This document shows positions 61,449-64,000 of a stretch of DNA of 64,000 bases, piece by piece. Source of the DNA: Rhizobium sp. Root1334 (GTDB lineage Bacteria; Pseudomonadota; Alphaproteobacteria; Rhizobiales; Rhizobiaceae); NCBI RefSeq assembly GCF_001426665.1, contig NZ_LMEY01000003.1:105856-169855 (forward strand). The letters are read 5' to 3'. Numbering within the stretch: the first letter of the stretch is position 1; the number at the start of each line of letters is the position of its first letter. The position numbers were made by a program, and so were the translations under genes. Below the pieces are notes generated by a model that was not told where the DNA came from, ran no database searches, and saw only the letters and a list, made by a program, of their open reading frames with translations.

Positions 61449-62441
61449 ATGGATAAGCGTTGCATGGCGGCCTCGGAGGCACTCGGCCCGACGATTACGA
61501 TCGGTGAAATCCTTGTGGAGATCATGGCGACAACTGTTGGTGCCGGCTTTCGGGAAGCCCAGCCCCTCATCGGGCCTTTCCCAAGTGGAGCGCCTGCGAT
61601 CTTCATCGATCAGGTCGCAAAGCTCGGCGGCGCGTGCGGTATCGTCTCGGCGGTCGGCGATGATGATTTCGGCCGCCTGAATATCGACCGGCTCGAATGC
61701 GACGGCGTCGATGTCTCTGCGATCGCCGTTTTGCCAGATTTACCTACAGGAAGCGCCTTCGTTCGCTACAGGCCGGATGGCGCCCGTGATTTCGTCTTCA
61801 ATATTGGAAAGTCCGCTTCCGGCGCAACGGCCATGACCGGGCAGGCGCGTGGTCTGATCGCGCGGGCTGGGCACGTACACGTCATGGGCTCGGCTTTTGC
61901 CATCCCCGGCATCGCTCCCATCATCCTTGAGGCTGTTTCGGTTGTGAAGGCGAGGGGCGGTACCGTGTCGTTCGATCCGAATGTCCGAAAAGAGCTGATG
62001 ATCGGCGGCGGCGAGGCGAAGAAGCAATTCGACGACGTGCTTGCGGTAACCGACCTGCTGCTGCCGTCCGGGGAGGAGCTTGCCATCGCCGCCGGTGTCG
62101 ACGGCGAGGCGGAGGCTATCGAGAGCCTGCTTTCGCGCGGTATTTCCGAGGTCGTCCTGAAGCGTGGGCGGCAGGGATCCTCTCACTACAGCCGAGCCCA
62201 CGGTTCGGTCGATTGTCAGGCTTTCGCGGTTGAAGAAGTCGATCCGACCGGGGCAGGAGACTGCTTTGGCGCTACCTATCTCACCTGCCGCCGCAAGGGT
62301 CACGCGCCGCAACAGGCGCTGCGCTATGCCAACGCGGCCGGGGCTCGCAACGTAACCAGGCAGGGCCCGATGGAGGGCACGTCATCCATGGCGGAGCTCG
62401 ACGCTTTCATATCAGCCAACCAGGGAAGGACGCCAGCATGA
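61449..62441 (+). CDS. PfkB-family sugar kinase (tagatose kinase-like)
   Basis: 330 aa ribokinase-fold kinase. N-terminal [13 protein letters not shown], and the C-terminal signature [13 protein letters not shown] with the catalytic Asp near residue 271. ATG 61449 has GGGGAG upstream; the open frame begins further left. In the matching Agrobacterium cluster this kinase phosphorylates D-tagatose to the 6-phosphate; ketohexose kinase activity fits the two dehydrogenases and the GatZ-like gene here. Overlaps the next gene by ATGA. Confidence 0.87.
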   Translation: MDKRCMAASEALGPTITIGEILVEIMATTVGAGFREAQPLIGPFPSGAPAIFIDQVAKLGGACGIVSAVGDDDFGRLNIDRLECDGVDVSAIAVLPDLPTGSAFVRYRPDGARDFVFNIGKSASGATAMTGQARGLIARAGHVHVMGSAFAIPGIAPIILEAVSVVKARGGTVSFDPNVRKELMIGGGEAKKQFDDVLAVTDLLLPSGEELAIAAGVDGEAEAIESLLSRGISEVVLKRGRQGSSHYSRAHGSVDCQAFAVEEVDPTGAGDCFGATYLTCRRKGHAPQQALRYANAAGARNVTRQGPMEGTSSMAELDAFISANQGRTPA

Positions 62442-63715
62442 GCAACTGTCTTTTGGACTTGGCCAAGGCGAGACGGGATGGTCGGCCGCGTGGAATAACC
62501 TCGGTCTGCTCTGCGCATCCGACCGTGCTGCGGGCTGCCGTTCGCCTCGCAAAAAAGACGCAGCAGCCCGTGCTGATCGAGGCGACCTGCAACCAGGTCA
62601 ACCATCTCGGCGGCTATACCGGCATGACGCCGTCCGATTTCGCCGGTCTGGTCAAGCAGATCGCCGCCGAAGAGGGGCTGGACCGCGGCCTGCTGATTTT
62701 CGGGGGCGACCATCTCGGCCCAAACCCCTGGCGAAGTGAAGACCCAGCAGCCGCCATGGAAAAGGCCAAGGCGATGGTCGAGGCCTATGTGGCGGCCGGG
62801 TTCAGCAAAATTCATCTGGACGCCTCGATGGGATGCGCGGGAGAGCCCGCTGCTCTTGACGATCGTAAGATCGCGGTCCGGGCGGCAGCGTTGTGCGCGG
62901 TGGCCGAGGAAACGGCCCGTTCCAAGGGCCTTCCCATGCCGGTGTATATTCTGGGGACGGAAGTTCCCGTTCCGGGTGGCGCGGATCACATACTTGATAC
63001 GGTGGAACCTACATCGCCGGACGCCGCTGTCTCGACCATTGCGATCCATCGCGACGTGTTCGAAAAGGCTGGTCTTGCCGATGCGTTCGCCCGCACGATT
63101 GCATTCGTTGTCCAGCCGGGGGTCGAATTCGGAAGCGATAACGTGATCGAGTACAACCCTGCCAAAGCGGCGAGCCTGGCGAATGTTCTCGAAAACTACG
63201 GCACGCTCGTCTTTGAGGCCCATTCGACGGACTACCAGCCGGAGGCAGCGCTTGCAGCCCTTGTGCGGGACGGGTTCCCGATCCTGAAGGTTGGTCCAGG
63301 CGTCACCTTCGCCTATCGCGAAGCCTTGTATGCACTCGATTTGATCGCCACGGAACTGGTGCCTGGCTACGGTGAACGATCATTGTTCCACACGATGGAA
63401 GATGTGATGACTGCGCATCCGAAAGACTGGCAGGGGCATTATCACGGTGACGAACGAGGGCTGCGGCTTCAGCGCCATTACAGCTACAGCGACCGGATCA
63501 GATACTACTGGAACAGGCCTCAATCGGCGAACGGAGTCCAAGCGCTCGTAAGCGCTCTGGCCGATGTGGCGATCCCTGAAACCCTTCTTCATCAGTATTT
63601 ACCACAATTTGATGTCGAGGATATTCGCGGCTTTTCCGCCGAAGATATTCTGATCGCGTCAGTGGACCGGGTGCTTGGCAGTTACGATCGCGCCGTGCAC
63701 CAATCGCCTGGCTGA
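62438..63715 (+). CDS. GatZ/KbaZ-like protein (probable D-tagatose-6-phosphate 4-epimerase)
   Basis: 425 aa, full length for the 'non-catalytic subunit' of tagatose-bisphosphate aldolase. Conserved segments: [63 protein letters not shown], and [18 protein letters not shown]. No aldolase partner (GatY/KbaY) is in the window. Family members standing alone in such clusters were shown to epimerise D-tagatose-6-phosphate to fructose-6-phosphate, which would complete the route without an aldolase. Confidence 0.87.
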   Translation: MSNCLLDLAKARRDGRPRGITSVCSAHPTVLRAAVRLAKKTQQPVLIEATCNQVNHLGGYTGMTPSDFAGLVKQIAAEEGLDRGLLIFGGDHLGPNPWRSEDPAAAMEKAKAMVEAYVAAGFSKIHLDASMGCAGEPAALDDRKIAVRAAALCAVAEETARSKGLPMPVYILGTEVPVPGGADHILDTVEPTSPDAAVSTIAIHRDVFEKAGLADAFARTIAFVVQPGVEFGSDNVIEYNPAKAASLANVLENYGTLVFEAHSTDYQPEAALAALVRDGFPILKVGPGVTFAYREALYALDLIATELVPGYGERSLFHTMEDVMTAHPKDWQGHYHGDERGLRLQRHYSYSDRIRYYWNRPQSANGVQALVSALADVAIPETLLHQYLPQFDVEDIRGFSAEDILIASVDRVLGSYDRAVHQSPG

Positions 63716-63833
63716 TAAAGCTTCGTCACCGTATAACGGACGAATTGGGCGGCTGACCGTTTTCGGGCAGCAGACGGAAAAGCGCGCCCGTCATCGGGTG
63801 CGCTCGCAAGCTGAATGGAAGAGGACCGGGTGA

Positions 63834-64000
63834 ATGGCAACACAACAGACCAAGACGCTTGCGCGCTGGATGATGGCCCCGTCCGTTGGGCTTCTGCTGG
63901 TCTGGATGATCGTGCCTTTGGCGATGACGCTGTGGTTCTCGTTCCAGAATTACAACCTGCTCAACCCCGGCAATGTCAGTTTCGCTGGCCTGTTCAACTA
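63834..64000 (+). CDS. Polyol ABC importer permease, 3' partial
   Basis: First 55 codons of a family-1 sugar ABC permease (MalF type): MATQQTKTLARWMMAPSVGL, then a membrane helix LLVWMIVPLAMTLWFS and a periplasmic segment FQNYNLLNPGNVSFAG. AGAGGA lies just upstream. It runs off the right edge. A 9-bp hairpin (63782-63803) precedes it. It should serve the binding protein at 59847. Confidence 0.85.
   Translation, partial: MATQQTKTLARWMMAPSVGLLLVWMIVPLAMTLWFSFQNYNLLNPGNVSFAGLFN

Noticed and set aside
1..64000. tRNA, rRNA, CRISPR arrays, intact insertion sequences, toxin-antitoxin or phage-defence genes
   Set aside because: Looked for conserved T-loop sequences, regular short repeats, transposase motifs and typical defence-gene motifs on both strands; none could be supported by eye.

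Overview
The window reads as high-GC alphaproteobacterial DNA, most likely from the Rhizobiaceae (Agrobacterium/Rhizobium group). Reasons: strong AGGAGG-type ribosome sites, tightly overlapped ATGA gene junctions, an imperfect palindrome resembling known rhizobial repeats at the left edge, an orphan S21 gene, and a polyol cluster whose gene content matches my memory of the D-altritol/galactitol locus of Agrobacterium. There are no rRNA or tRNA genes, no CRISPR array and no intact mobile element. Seven ABC importers and eight solute-binding proteins in 64 kb suggest a secondary chromosome or large plasmid devoted to nutrient uptake, but that is inference.

Layout. 1-5413: end of a branched-chain amino acid catabolic operon (E2, E3, 3-hydroxyisobutyryl-CoA hydrolase, 3-hydroxyisobutyrate dehydrogenase, enoyl-CoA hydratase). 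5650-6773: small genes (hypothetical, acylphosphatase, XRE regulator). 7155-11067: ferric-iron ABC importer. 11071-12331: glutaredoxin-MauE membrane fusion with a divergent MerR regulator and a textbook 19-bp-spacer MerR operator. 12340-15030: aminotransferase, YheO/DauR-like regulator and ornithine-cyclodeaminase-like protein. 15120-19001: methyltransferase divergent from a siderophore/metallophore-type ABC importer. 19037-20862: ABC-F ATPase preceded by a 23-codon leader peptide, a perfect hairpin and a terminator-like hairpin.

21152-30853 is the most interesting block. A PgtC-like periplasmic sensor, a histidine kinase and an NtrC-type activator are followed by a perfect sigma-54 promoter, an 'iron-type' ABC importer whose binding protein lacks the iron tyrosines, and a histidine phosphatase. 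I read it as a regulated organophosphate (for example sugar-phosphate) uptake system rather than an iron system. 31064-38759: LacI regulator, ribose-type ABC importer with two permeases and a strongly asymmetric ATPase, and dihydroxyacetone-kinase-type DhaK and DhaL. 39028-41566: truncated haemoglobin, NAD(P)-binding protein, an AraC relic, a hypothetical protein and rpsU. 41962-45422: proVWX-type betaine/choline importer and an XRE regulator. 45557-53460: LysR regulator divergent from an RraA-like protein, a Dpp-type importer and a split ChrA-family pair in one operon. 54197-56452: structured leader, NCS2 purine permease and nucleoside deaminase. 56725-64000: LacI regulator and polyol (altritol/galactitol-to-tagatose) catabolism with its importer, running off the right edge.

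Starts were chosen from ribosome sites and family N-termini; several differ from the longest open frame. Protein names come from recognising motifs and family sequence by eye. No database search was run.
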